NCBI RefSeq assembly: GCF_003254395.2
Contig: NC_037639.1
Span: forward strand, 2,522,501-2,586,500
From: Apis mellifera
Taxonomy: Eukaryota; Arthropoda; Insecta; Hymenoptera; Apidae
Reading direction: 5' to 3'
DNA: 64,000 nucleotides
Part shown: piece after piece, positions 26,714 through 38,616 of the stretch
Layout: every line of letters starts with the position of its first letter
Position numbering within the stretch: position 1 is the stretch's first letter
The notes under the pieces: model-generated
What the model saw: only the letters and a program-made list of their open reading frames with translations
What the model was told of the DNA's origin: nothing
The model's database searches: none
Translations under genes and position numbers: made by a program

Positions 26714-29700
26714 ATGACTGCTATACCAATTTTTATTCAAGAATGGACTCTTGATAAAGTTTTAGGTTCTGGTGGATTTGGTATTGTTCAACTTTGGACA
26801 CATAAAAATGGTAAAAAAATTGGTATGTTAATTTTTTTGTAAATGAAATAAGAGGATAAAATTTAATATTAATTTTAATATTCTTTTATTACTACTGATT
26901 AAAATTATTATTTATAATTAATAATTCAATTTCATATTTATGATTATATGATATGACATAAAATTCAATATTTGAAAATATAAAATATTTTATAAATTAT
27001 AGCAATTAAAATCTGCAAAAAAGATGTCATACATTTAACAGAAACACAACAAAAAAGATGGATCAATGAAATAAATATAATGAAACGTTTAAAGCATCCA
27101 AATATTGTTAAAGGATTTGACTTACCATTTAAACATCCGGATGATAAAAAAGATTTACCTATATTATGCATGGAATTTTGTAGAAAAGGTGATCTTAGAT
27201 CGGTAAATATATAACATATATTTATCTTTCTTTAATTAATGAAATATTTATATCATTAATATTTTTTAAATTTTAGCTTTTGAAGAAAGTAGAAAATTGT
27301 TGTGGTGTCAGTGAAAAGGAAGCAATTAATGTAATGAAAGATATTTCTTCTGCAATAGAATATTTACATTCTAATAATATTACTCATCGTGACCTAAAAC
27401 CTGAAAATATTGTCTTACAAGATGAACGTAATATAGTAAATAATATTGCTTTCATTGTAGCATTTAATATAGCAAAACATATATATATATATTTATATAT
27501 ACATATAAAATATATTTTAGATTTCATATAAATTAATAGATTTAGGATTTGCAAAAGAACTTGGAGAAGCCAGTATATCTGGATCTTTAGTAGGTACATT
27601 AAATTATGTAGCTCCAGAACTATTATGGAAACAAACATATAGCTGTTCAGTAGACTATTGGAGTTTAGGAATTCTTTTTTATGAACTTGTTAGTGGTATA
27701 AGACCATTTTTGCCTAGAATGCAACATACTATGTCATGGTATATTATATAAAATTATAAAAAATAATATAAAATAAGAATTTTAATATAAATTAACCTAT
27801 ATGTTTTGTAGGATGCAACATATTAAAAATAAAGGATATGATGATATTTGTGCTTTTAAATCAGAAGAAAAAATAATTTTTGGTCAAGATATTATTGGTC
27901 CTACAAATTTATCAAAGTAATAATTATAAAAATGTTTGACATAATATAAAAAATATTAATTTCATTTAAATTTATTATATCTTTTATCAGAAATTTTCAA
28001 AATAAGTTGGTGGAATGGTTTAAAATTGTATTACAATGGGATCCAAAAAAAAGAGGAAAGCAATATGATGAAAATGGAATATCAAATTTAGTGGTGTTTA
28101 AATTATTGCATTCTATTTTATCAAAACAGGTATTTTAGTGTGTAATTTTTATTATATTAATAAATTATTTTAAAATATAAAAAAATATAAATATTTTATT
28201 TCTTCAGATAATTCATGTGTTTTTTCCATCAATATATAAAATTAATTCATATGAAATAGTTAATACTACTAAGATTACAGATTTACAATATATGATTGAA
28301 GAAGATACTAATATACCAATAAATCAACAAACTTTAACAGATTATTTTGGTAAAGTTCTTATTGAAAACCAAATACCACTTTCATTACAAATTCAGGTAT
28401 AAGATACTGTATAAATTTTTGTATTTATTATATTTTTTATTCTTCAATGATTAATATGACCATATAATTTCTATGATTATATAAGTTGTTTGTAATAAAT
28501 TTTTTAGTATACATTATAATTTTATTTATATAATTATATTATATAAATAATTTATATAATTTATTTATATAATTTATATTATTAATATATGTGTAAATAT
28601 TATATAATATTCATTATTATATAATTCATATATTTCATATAATTTATTTTAAAATAAATATGTTTGAATATAATGAAACATATATATAAATATTTTTTAG
28701 TTTTTTAGTTTAAAACTAATCTTAAATAAATTATTTATATCATAGATATTACTTTTTAATCATTGAAGAATTATTTTCTTATAATAAATTTATATTTCTT
28801 CATATTTAATTTTTTTGTTCTTATCTTAATTTAATCTAATGATTATATTGTAGGATTCAATTTTATTTGTTTTTAAAAACGAAAATTCTTTAATAGACAA
28901 TATTCCTTCACCAAATATTCCTATGGAAATTCAAAAAATGATAGAATTATCAAAAAATCAATTAGATTTTGAAACATTACAAGATTATTATAGAATAACA
29001 ATATTTTTTATGAATCAACAAATATATTTGTTTCAACAGTATATTTTTGCTTTAAGTATAAAAGTGTAAGTTTTTCATATAATTTTTTAATGTAAATAAT
29101 TATTTTAAATAATTATGTATATAAACTTAATTTATATAATTTATCTGTAAATATATATATATTTATATATTATATATATATATTTATTTAATAATATATT
29201 ATAATATATAATTATTATAATACATTATAAATAATATTTATTTTATATATTATTATATATTTTAGAGATTTGATTATTTCAAGACTTAATACATTTGATA
29301 AAAATATAATAGATACGTTAAAAAATATAAATATTCTTTTACATAAACTATCTATAATTCATACTGAATGGAAAAAAGGATCTACAAATAAAGATAAATT
29401 AATAGTTTTAGAAATTATATGTAATAAAGTTACTAAACTTATTGAGATTACTAATCAGATAAAATTAAAATTTAATTCCCTAATATTGGAGAACAATAAA
29501 TTAAAAGATACAGTACAATCTATTGATTGTATTAAAAATATGTTTCAAATGTAAGATTTTATTTTATAATATTTTAAATACAAATATATATAAATATATT
29601 TATATAAATATATAATATTTGTATATTATATTTAAATTTTATATAGATATAATAGAGCTGCAAAAATTTACGAGTTGCATATAAATAAATGTTCTCATAA

Positions 29701-30354
29701 AGATAAACCAATAGAAATGGTAAAATTAATTTTTAAGTTTTTGAAAGAAGAAGAAATACAATTTCGTAATGAAAATATTTTTAAAATTATAAAGTATGTA
29801 TACCATGATATAAGCATAAACATTCTATATATTAATAATAATATATGATATATTAATTGTTACATTACATTGATATTTTAGAGAAATAACAAAACTGGAA
29901 TTAAAACTTTCAAAATTAGAAACGATTTTCAATTCAGTTATTGCTATGAAGAATATATATTGTGAAGAATTTCAAAATATAACGCAACATAGTTTTAATA
30001 ATATATTTGATATTTCTAATAAAGAATCTTTACATTTATCTACTACTTTACATGACACTACAAATATTTTATCAAATGATAATATGGAAGTATCAAATGA
30101 ATTTAATAGTAATCAGTTTTTAAATACATTTAATGTCAAACAAAAAGAAATTATAGATACAGATAATGATGTGATATATGATAACTTATTAATACGTTAC
30201 ACGTATGTTTTATTATAATTTTCATGTTATAAAATAAGAAATGATATTTAAAATGAAAGTATAAAATACTTTTATTTTTTATTTTACTAGGTTAGATAAT
30301 CTTTTGATAGAAATGAAAAAAAAATATATGGAGCTACTTAATTTGGAACTTTAA
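26714..30354 (+). CDS. ird5: IKK-beta-like inhibitor of NF-kappa-B kinase
   Basis: Exons: 26714-26822, 27003-27202, 27277-27435, 27521-27738, 27812-27916, 27991-28129, 28208-28396, 28854-29065, 29266-29550, 29647-29793, 29882-30202, 30291-30354. They total 2148 nt, 715 aa (human IKK-beta 756). The kinase domain starts at about residue 11: glycine loop LGSGGFG (17-23), catalytic Lys39, HRDLKPEN (140-147), DLG (163-165). The activation loop keeps both IKK serines, at 174 and 178, in SISGSLVGT. PFLP and VDYWSLG motifs follow. A ubiquitin-like domain (about residues 310-375, IIHVFFPSIYKINSYEI) and a helical scaffold/dimerisation region come next. These are the marks of IKK-beta rather than of TBK1/IKK-epsilon. 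It phosphorylates IkB or Relish in Imd/NF-kB immune signalling. I see no LDWSWL-type NEMO-binding motif at the C-terminus. The symbol follows the Drosophila orthologue. Confidence 0.93.
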
Positions 30355-32194
30355 ACATGCAACAAAGTATGTATGTACTGCATTGTTTGATTTTTAAGAT
30401 TTTATTTTTTTTTTCTCTTAATAGATTTTCATTATTTTTAAACTATTGTTTTTTTTTTAAATTTAATATTTTTTTTATAAAATATATTTTTTTTAGAAAT
30501 TTATTTATTTGTTTATAATTACATATTATATTTTAATATTTTTGATTTCTTGAAATATAATGTCGTACACCCCATTTAATATTAGCATTTTTGTCTGTTT
30601 TGAGATATGTATATATAGGTCCATTTGTTATATATTTCTGTTTTATTTTCCACTCAACATTATTTGATGATGTTAAGTGATCTGTAAAATATTGTTTATT
30701 TACATAAAAATTAAAAATATTATATATATGTATAAAATATTTTTCATTTTTTTGGAAAAATTGTAAATACATAATTTACAAGTAACTTACAAGTAAAAAT
30801 AAAAAAAATTTTAAACAGAAACACTTTTTAATATAAAATTATAAACAAATATTAACTGCAAAATGAAATATAAGTTAGTAAACGGATTTTATTAAATATA
30901 AAAAATTAATTATATACATATAATTTTATTTTAAATTTATAAAATGATATATTCTTACATATTATATTTGTTTATAATTTTGTAATAAAGTAAAATTTTA
31001 TGTTTTTTTTATTTTCATTTATAAATAAGAAATAATTTATATTAAATATGTATTGAATGTCAAAATTGTATATATTAGATGAAAGTTTATAAATAAAAAA
31101 TATGATAATAAATAAATATGTAAATACATATATATGTATTTGGAGTAATCAATTATTTCATATAAAAATAAATGTGTGATAAAAATATGATAAATAATTA
31201 AATTTATGGCAAAGTTTTATATAATGTTTTTTTTTACACATTATATTTAATATAAAATAATTTAATAATTTAATATTACATATATATATAATGAAAACAT
31301 TTATTTTTTATATATGTATTATCATATATATTTTAAGTAAAATTATTTTAATAAATGATAATTATACGAATATGAAAATAATATATATTTTTAAAAAAAA
31401 AATTAATAAAAAAATTGATTAATAGTTATTTATTTTGAATATTATGGAACTTACCTTTTTTAAATATTACACACAAAAATAAATATATAAGAATAGATTT
31501 TAATATCTGTAATAAAATTGATTATTATTGACATATATAAGAATAAATATATATATATATATATAATTATATATTATAATTATTTGTGATTAAATTATAT
31601 TTACAATTTTGATGTTTAAAATTTTAAAATTCATCATAGAAACAGATATTGTTTTATAATACATAGAATAGGATACTGTTTTATAATAAACTACATCAAT
31701 AGTTTTAGTTTTATCTTTAATAAAAAATTATGATTGAATGGTTGAATGAATATATAAGGCAAACGTTTTTATTTCGCTTTCACTTATATGAAATTAAAAA
31801 TTTTCAATTCTTATTAATATATTTTATCATAAATTTTATTCTATATAATAGAAGTGAGAAATATTAAATAAAATATATCAACACTTTCATATTTTGAAAT
31901 GTATTTTATTAAAAAAACTGTATATACATCCTAAACTGAGGATTAAACAACAATGTTAAAATAAATATGATTTTCATTTACTATTTACTTTCTCTTCACT
32001 GAAAAATCTTACACACCATACTATTTTTTCTAGATTGTCCACGTATATTAACAATTATGCAATTTCACGTATAAAAGTTCATTGTACATTAACTTGAAAA
32101 GTAAAAAAAGAGGAAAAATGCGAACATTTTCAATATCTATTTAGAGTTTTGAAACAAGTTTTGAAACTTTCAACTGTTTCAAAAGAAATAGATA
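30355..32194. other. Region between the IKK and SEC63 3' ends
   Basis: AT-rich spacer between two convergent genes. It contains one candidate small three-exon gene on the minus strand (30533-31664, own entry). The rest (about 30780-31450 and 31670-32194) shows no other coding signal and presumably supplies the SEC63 3' UTR. Confidence 0.55.
30533..31664 (-). CDS. Candidate small membrane-anchored protein, three exons
   Basis: Proposed exons: 31605-31637 (or up to 31664 if an in-frame upstream ATG is used), 31455-31506 and 30533-30681. Splice sites are GTAAAT/CAG and GTAAGT/ACAG, phases match at both junctions, and the total is 234 nt (77 aa) or 261 nt (86 aa). The product has a short N-terminus, one hydrophobic segment of the LKSILIYLFLCVIF type, then a basic soluble tail with non-random composition, including GPIYTYLKTDKNANIKWGVR. 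Tryptophan, glycine and proline in such AT-rich surroundings suggest real coding, at least for the last exon. I do not recognise the family. Its layout (one membrane anchor, short basic tail) resembles small organelle-membrane or secreted proteins. It lies downstream of SEC63 in the same direction. The first exon and start are the least certain part. Confidence 0.45.
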
Positions 32195-35100
32195 TTATTC
32201 ATTATCACTGATATCTTCATCAGTTGTATATTCGGAATGTTCATCAGCTGCATCTACATCTTCTGCTGTTTCTTCATCTGAAATATCCCACTGAGGATGT
32301 TCTGTGGGAACTTTTGGTGCTTCTTTCACATCCAGCTATAAATAAATATTTTTAAGTTAAGTATAATAATAGATAATAATAGTAAGTATATAATAAAATA
32401 TATAATAAAATAATAATAATGAATAATAATAATGAAATTTCAGTTTCTATAAATAAAGTTTTATTATATACCTTAATATCTTGAGCTTGATCAAAGCCAA
32501 GATAAGAATCACTACGTAAACACACAGTAAATGTATAAACACCTGGCCATCGTGGTGCTGTAAATTTTAACTGAACTTCTTCAAAATGTGCTAACGACGT
32601 AACATAAATAGGAGTTGTTAATAAAGTTTGACTTTTGCGATCACAAATATAAACCCACCAATATTCTTGTTTAACATCTGGAAAAAGTGGGCAATGCACT
32701 TCATGTGATATATTACTTCTTCCTTCTAAAACTTTTTCTCTCTTTGAAATTCTTTGCTGAAATCTGCTTAGAAGAATATTAGTACATATAAAAAACTATT
32801 ATTATATATATCAAATTATTATAAAATAATTATTTTACCTTTCCCACTCTGTATCATCGTCATCTATAGACATATCTTTTTTTTCATGATTATCTTCATC
32901 ATTACTTCTGTCACTATCAACATCACTGTCACTGACATCAGATAGTTTATCTTTGGAAGACTCTTTCTCTATTTTATCTTCTTTTTTCTTTGCATTAGGA
33001 GTATTTGTTTGTTGAGCGTTATTGCTAGACTGTAATTGTGTCTGAGCATTCTTTGTAGAAGTAAATTTCTTACTAGTACCTTTTTTATGAGACTTTTTTT
33101 GAACTTTCTTTTGCCTAAGCCACGCCGGCTTTTTTACAGTTTGATTCTGTTCTTCTGACACTTCGTCAGGAGCTTCATTGTTTAGTTTACTATCATCAAT
33201 CATAGTTTGTTCTTTGATAGAATCATCTCCAAATAAATGTTTCATATCTTTACGAGTTAATGATACTGTTACAGTCACAATAGCACCAGCAGTATAAACA
33301 GTTGGATTTTCATCATCAATTACTGAAATTAAATAAAAGAAAAAAAAATTATATCTTATGCATATATAAATATATAGAAAAAGATATGTCTCATCAATTT
33401 TAATAATTTTTAAATATATTATAGAAAACAATATTTTAAACAACTTTTTTCCATACATATATTTTAGTTTTGAGATATTTGCAAAAAATGATTGCTATTA
33501 CTACATTGAATTTTATATGTATGCATCTATGATAGCATATACATTAATATATGACTGTCATTTATCAAGTATTTTATAAACACATCATAACAGCTGAATA
33601 AAAAAATAAAAAATATAAATAAAAAACGGATGAACTAATCACTTAATACTTATCTATAGGAAGCTTCTACATTCCATGGATCTTTCGGATTTATGGAATG
33701 CAAGAATAAATATAAATAAATATAACAACTCTTAAGCGAACAAAATTACAATGACTAAATACTTATGTTATAATAATAGATAAGTATGTGTAAAAGAATT
33801 TTGTGGTACGTGAATCGCATGGTAGGTCTACACTTGCTTAATATACGTGGAGAGTGAAAGATGATGATCGCCGAAGCACGGAGATGATCAACAATCGTGG
33901 ATCGATCCCTGAAAGAAATAAGACGATATCATCACAAGAAAAAAATTGGGCCATCAGATCGATTTATTAGCAATTGCAATCTCGAATTGTGCAGATGCTA
34001 AAAAAAATTCTCGATTATTTTTTTTCTATTCATATCATAGATGAAATATGTATCTTTTTAATAATTGATACTTAAAGAGATATATAATAAATATTTTATA
34101 AGTTAGTGAAGTAAAAAATAATATATAAATAATATTGTTACTTAATATGATTTTGCAAAAAATCAATGCTTTATAAAATTCGATCTGTTTTTAAAAATTT
34201 AATAAATTAAAAAAGTTAAATATATAATTATACCGAATAAATATCTTATCGATGTAATAATCGATAGAATAGATGATGGCAACACTGTATGAATTATAAA
34301 GTCTATAAGATTTGTTTTTTATTCTACATATGAGATATATTGCTATTATCGTAATTTCTGTTATCCGATATTCCGAACTTCACTTGCCCAAAGATTGTTT
34401 TATATTTTATTATCGCATTCTATGGATCTGTGGAATGTTGAATTGATTTTTAAATTCATAAAAATTTATGAGAAAATAACTTTTTATCAATTTATATTCT
34501 ACATTTTACATATTTTAATTATTTATTGTCAGGATGTACTTATATAAATATTAAATAAGAAGTATATTGATGCATACACTATCATTGATGCATAAATATA
34601 GACGAAATTCAATGTAGCAATAGCAACATTTTTTACAATATATTTTTATATTTACAATATATTTCGAAAATTAAAATCAAACAATAATTATATAAGGAAA
34701 AATTGATTAAACTCTAACATAACATATTTAAAATCATTGAAATTTGTGAAATATGCTCTTTTTTATAATAATTAAAAGAGCATTAAAATATAAATATAAA
34801 ATACATATTATCAAAAGTAAAAAAAATATTAAATAATTTTTACCTTCAGATCGTACTTTGAATTCTATATATGGCATACTTCCAAGAACTTTCATTACAT
34901 CTTCGTATTGACTCTCTGATAAATGTCTAAGAATCAGTCTTCTTTCTTCTCCTTTCAATTGTGCAAATTGTTGAAGACTTTTGATTTGATGCTAATTTAG
35001 TTGAATAACTTTGATTAAATTTTAAATTATAACATATCAAAAAAAAAAAGTGTTACAAGTCAACATATTTAATTTTCATTTTATTATGTGAAATATGTCT

Positions 35101-38100
35101 TTTAATTTAGATTTTATTTATTTTTAATTTAAAAATAATATAAATTGAAGTTAATATTTCAAATAAAATAACATTATGATTGATCCAATTAGATGAATTA
35201 ATAAACTAACATATGGTGAATAAATCAGATTTCTAAATTCCTATATACAATGAAAATATTAATATTTTCATCTGGTCTTACATGGAAGAATCTTTGGCAA
35301 GAAACTGTTATAAATTTATTTTTAAATCAACATATTGTTATTTATCGCTTGACAATCAATAATTGCATTATTAATTATATGAATATTATGTATCTGTATT
35401 GTCTTTTTGATTCGTCTTGTTGGATTAATTATAATTTTATTTTAATGAGAATTTTAATGAGAAAATCAGTTTCTTTTTGTTCTGAAAAATTTCATGTTTT
35501 TGACTTGTACCATTTTATATATATATATATATATATAAATATAGATATTCTATATTGAAAAATTAAAATTTTTTAAATATCTTTTTCTCTAAATAATATA
35601 ATTGAATACCTTTTTTGGTAAGAAACATTTTAAATTGTCTTCAGTTATATGTGGTAACTGTAAAAGAGGATTTTTGAATTCCCAAAAGCCTTGTACTATC
35701 ATTGCACATAATTTCATGCAATTTTCTACAGTTTTTATACTTGGTAAACGGGGAACTGCAAAAAAAAAAAAAGAAAAAAAAAGAAAAAAAAAAATATTCA
35801 TTAAATTATAAGTATATTTAAATATGTATATTAAATTGTAATTATTACTATAAGATGTTTTTTAGAATATTTTATTTAAAAAAAAAAAAAAAATTTATAA
35901 TTTATATAATATACGTATGTACCTCTTCTAGCATAAGCTAATAAAATTACTCTATTAGCACAAGTTACCATCTCTTGAATCAAGTATGGACATTTTTTTA
36001 CTATATATTGTTTATCTTTTTCTAATGTATTTGGATTTAATGGTATACGAGACAAATGTGCATGGATTAAAGCTCTAGCTTTAATTGAATATGAGCCATC
36101 ATATGAATCACATAATGCTATTGCCTTGTTTTTTGCACCTAAATCTGGCAGTTGTTTAATAAGCTGGAAATAAAAAATAAAAATTATTTGAAATAATAAA
36201 TTTTGTCTCATATAAAGAAATGTTTTGTTTTATTGAAATTATAATTAATTATAATTATTTAATAATAAAATTAATTAATAGTATTCTGATTAATTAATAC
36301 ACTTAATTAATACATTAATTAATACACATTCACTTTAATGTAATAATAAAAAATAATAAAATATTATACTATATATTTTACCGAATAAATTTCTTCACTA
36401 TCTGTATATCTTTCAACTATTTCTGCATTTCGTTTCTTATGAAATTCATATGAAGCAGCAAGAATTGTTATAACCCTTTTTAATGACATTTGAGGATATT
36501 CAATGAAAAAAATATAATACAATCGAGTAGTTGCTAACAACACCTAGAAATCAATAATTAATTAATTTAATTAAATTCAGTAATATTTATTTTATTTATA
36601 TTTAGTTATATATGTATATTATACTGATTATTAATATTCAATGAGATTTTAAAAGGGATTCTAGAAATTCTAAAATAAAATAAAAATTGATGTACAAAAA
36701 TTTCGTTTAAATCTTATTTATTATATATAGTTATAAGCAATTTAAATTTATATTAGATGAATTAAGATATAATAAATTAAGATTAAAAAAAACAATTTCA
36801 CTTTTGATTTCATCTCCTTTCATCTAATACAAAATTTAATTGCTTATAATAATTATAATAAATAATAAATAAATCAAAATTTTTGTATATCAATTTTTCT
36901 ATTTATTTTGATTTCTAAAATTGAGACCAAAGATGACCCATGAATATATTAACATTCTGAATATATTGCAAATTATATATTTACTTGATCACCAGTATAA
37001 CGAATACTTTTATACCACCACATTCCAACAGCTGTTGGCAATACAAACATAAACACCAATGAGTAGAATCCCAAAACCCACACTGAATTTTCTTTTTCAA
37101 CTATCCAAGATGGTAAAGCAATTCCAAAACTCATTGCTCCAGGACCATCTGGATTTCCATATTTTTCCCAGTTTTTTCGTGCTTCTTCATCCGTTAAAGC
37201 TTGATATGCTATTAATTTATATAAAAATAAATAATATTAATTTTAATAGTAATTAAAATTATTTTAATCTTTATAATATTTATTTAATTATTTAATATAA
37301 TTATAATGTTATTAAATATATTACTATTAATTAATTATAACAACATATGTCAATAGTTAATGTATTTTATATATTATATAATATTTATTTTAACCTTTAG
37401 TCAATCGCATAAAAGCTTTTTCATTTCCAGTTTCTTTATCAGGATGAAGAATTAAAGATAATTTACGATATGCTTTCTTAATGTCACTTTGAGTTGCACT
37501 CTATAAATAATAATAATAACATTATATATTGATAACATTATTGAATAAATAAAAAATATATTTTTAATTATTAATACTTAATCGATTAATACTTACAGAA
37601 GATACACCAAGTATTTCAAATGGATCAAAATTAGCCATTTCATAATCAAACTGTGAAACTTTATATGTCAAAAAGATAAGAACCACCCATCCAAGAATAA
37701 TAAGAAATTTGCTACAATAATAATGTAACATTATGGAAATCTAAAATTAATATAAAAATGGATATAATTAATACTTACTCAAATAATGCCTTAGTTTCTT
37801 TCCAAGGTTTATTAAGTCTTAGAATAATTTTTTTCTTTTTGCATCCATCACATTGACACTCCTTTGCTTCTTGATCAGGATCTAATTATAAGTAATAACA
37901 AAAATAAATTAATTAAACTTGATAATAAAGATTACAAATTAATTAAACTTGATAATAAAGATTACAAATTTGTTGATATTGAATCCTAAAATTATTAAAT
38001 TTATTAAATCATTATATCATATATGATAAATCAAAAAATTTATTGATATATTATAAACTATGATAATCAATTTATATATCTTAAAAACAATAAATTTTAT

Positions 38101-38616
38101 TAAAAATAGATATGTGTAAATGATATGTACATATATATATATTCAAATTACTTTTTAAAAAATATATAATTAAAACTTAAAATAGAAAACATTATAAAAT
38201 AGAATATATAAGCATATTCAATATGATTCATATTTAATATGTTATTAAAGTACAAGTATTCAAAATATTTTATTTCATTATTGAGGTTATTAGAAAATTA
38301 GTAACGGGATATTCGTAATTAAATGCTAGTTAGTCTTTCATCATAATATTATGAAGTGAATTAAATAAAGAAAAAAATGAATATAAAATATAATAAAATT
38401 ATATGATTCAATTGAAAATATAAGAATAAGAAACGTTATTGTAATATTATTTATTTTTTATGTTAATTTAAATAGATTGGTCTAGAACTAACCTTGTTTG
38501 GGACAACGTGGCCAAAAATAGTACGTCACAGGTATTTGAAGAAGTGCCGAAAATGATAGTAGAAAGTAAAAAAACATTCCACCACTTTCGTCGTATTGAA
38601 ATTTTTGGCCACTCAT
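32195..38616 (-). CDS. SEC63: Translocation protein SEC63 homolog
   Basis: Exons in transcript order: 38493-38616, 37779-37881, 37597-37711, 37395-37500, 36985-37208, 36382-36543, 35923-36163, 35610-35755, 34844-34991, 32839-33322, 32472-32763, 32195-32335. The sum is 2286 nt, 761 aa (human 760). The start MSGQKFQYDESGG matches the family. Then come membrane segments (about 14-33, 76-92), a luminal J domain with HPDK at 133-136, a third membrane segment after WIVEKENS (VWVLGFYSLVFMFVLP), the cytosolic Sec63/Brl domains (LQLPHITEDNL, LRHLSESQYEDVM), a low-complexity Lys/Asp/Ser-rich stretch and an acidic tail ending SDNE. SEC63 recruits BiP to the SEC61 channel for post-translational import into the ER. 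The 1.5-kb intron 33323-34843 carries a large inverted-repeat element, and 36544-36984 carries a fold-back element. Confidence 0.97.
33480..34645. mobile_element. Non-autonomous DNA-transposon-like element with long inverted ends
   Basis: Lies wholly inside the SEC63 intron 33323-34843. The left end (33486-33560: AAAAAATGATTGCTATTACT, ACATTGAATTTTATATGTAT, GCATCTATGATAGCATATAC) matches the reverse complement of 34565-34640 (AAAAAATGTTGCTATTGCT, ACATTGAATTT, GCATCAATGATAGTGTATGC). Weaker inverted similarity continues inwards to ATTCCATGGATC (33670) against ATTCCACAGATCCATAGAAT (reverse complement of about 34422-34442), so each arm is about 200 bases. There is no transposase frame inside, so it would be non-autonomous. 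Target duplications were not resolved. The interior is less AT-rich than the surrounding intron. Confidence 0.7.
34247..34287. promoter_or_regulatory. DRE-like pair plus motif-1-like site in a SEC63 intron
   Basis: TTATCGATG at 34246-34254 and AATCGATAG at 34259-34267 fit the CGATA core bound by DREF/BEAF-type factors. GGCAACACTG at 34278-34287 differs by two bases from the GGTCACACTG core of the insect motif-1 promoter element. Such a cluster inside the inverted-repeat element is promoter-like. Activity is inferred from motifs only. Confidence 0.35.
36645..36965. mobile_element. Fold-back MITE-like element, copy G
   Basis: Lies in the SEC63 intron 36544-36984. Left end GGGATTCTAGAAATTCTAAA, right end TTTTGATTTCTAAAATTGAG. 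The arms include TTAAATTTATATTAGATGAA and the inverted TTTCATCTAATACAAAATTT, with AAATCTTATTTATTATATAT opposite TAATAAATAAATCAAAATTT. The hairpin turn is near 36790-36810. Confidence 0.72.

Noticed and set aside
30785..30880. Alternative first exon for the small gene, with donor GTAAGT at 30789-30784
   Set aside because: All three frames upstream of this donor contain stops after the nearest acceptor, so it cannot supply a coding exon.
35250..35558. Plus-strand open frame of 102 codons antisense in a SEC63 intron
   Set aside because: It runs into a TA repeat, has no splice or family signal beyond a few tryptophans, and the SEC63 exons on both sides join in phase without it. Probably chance.
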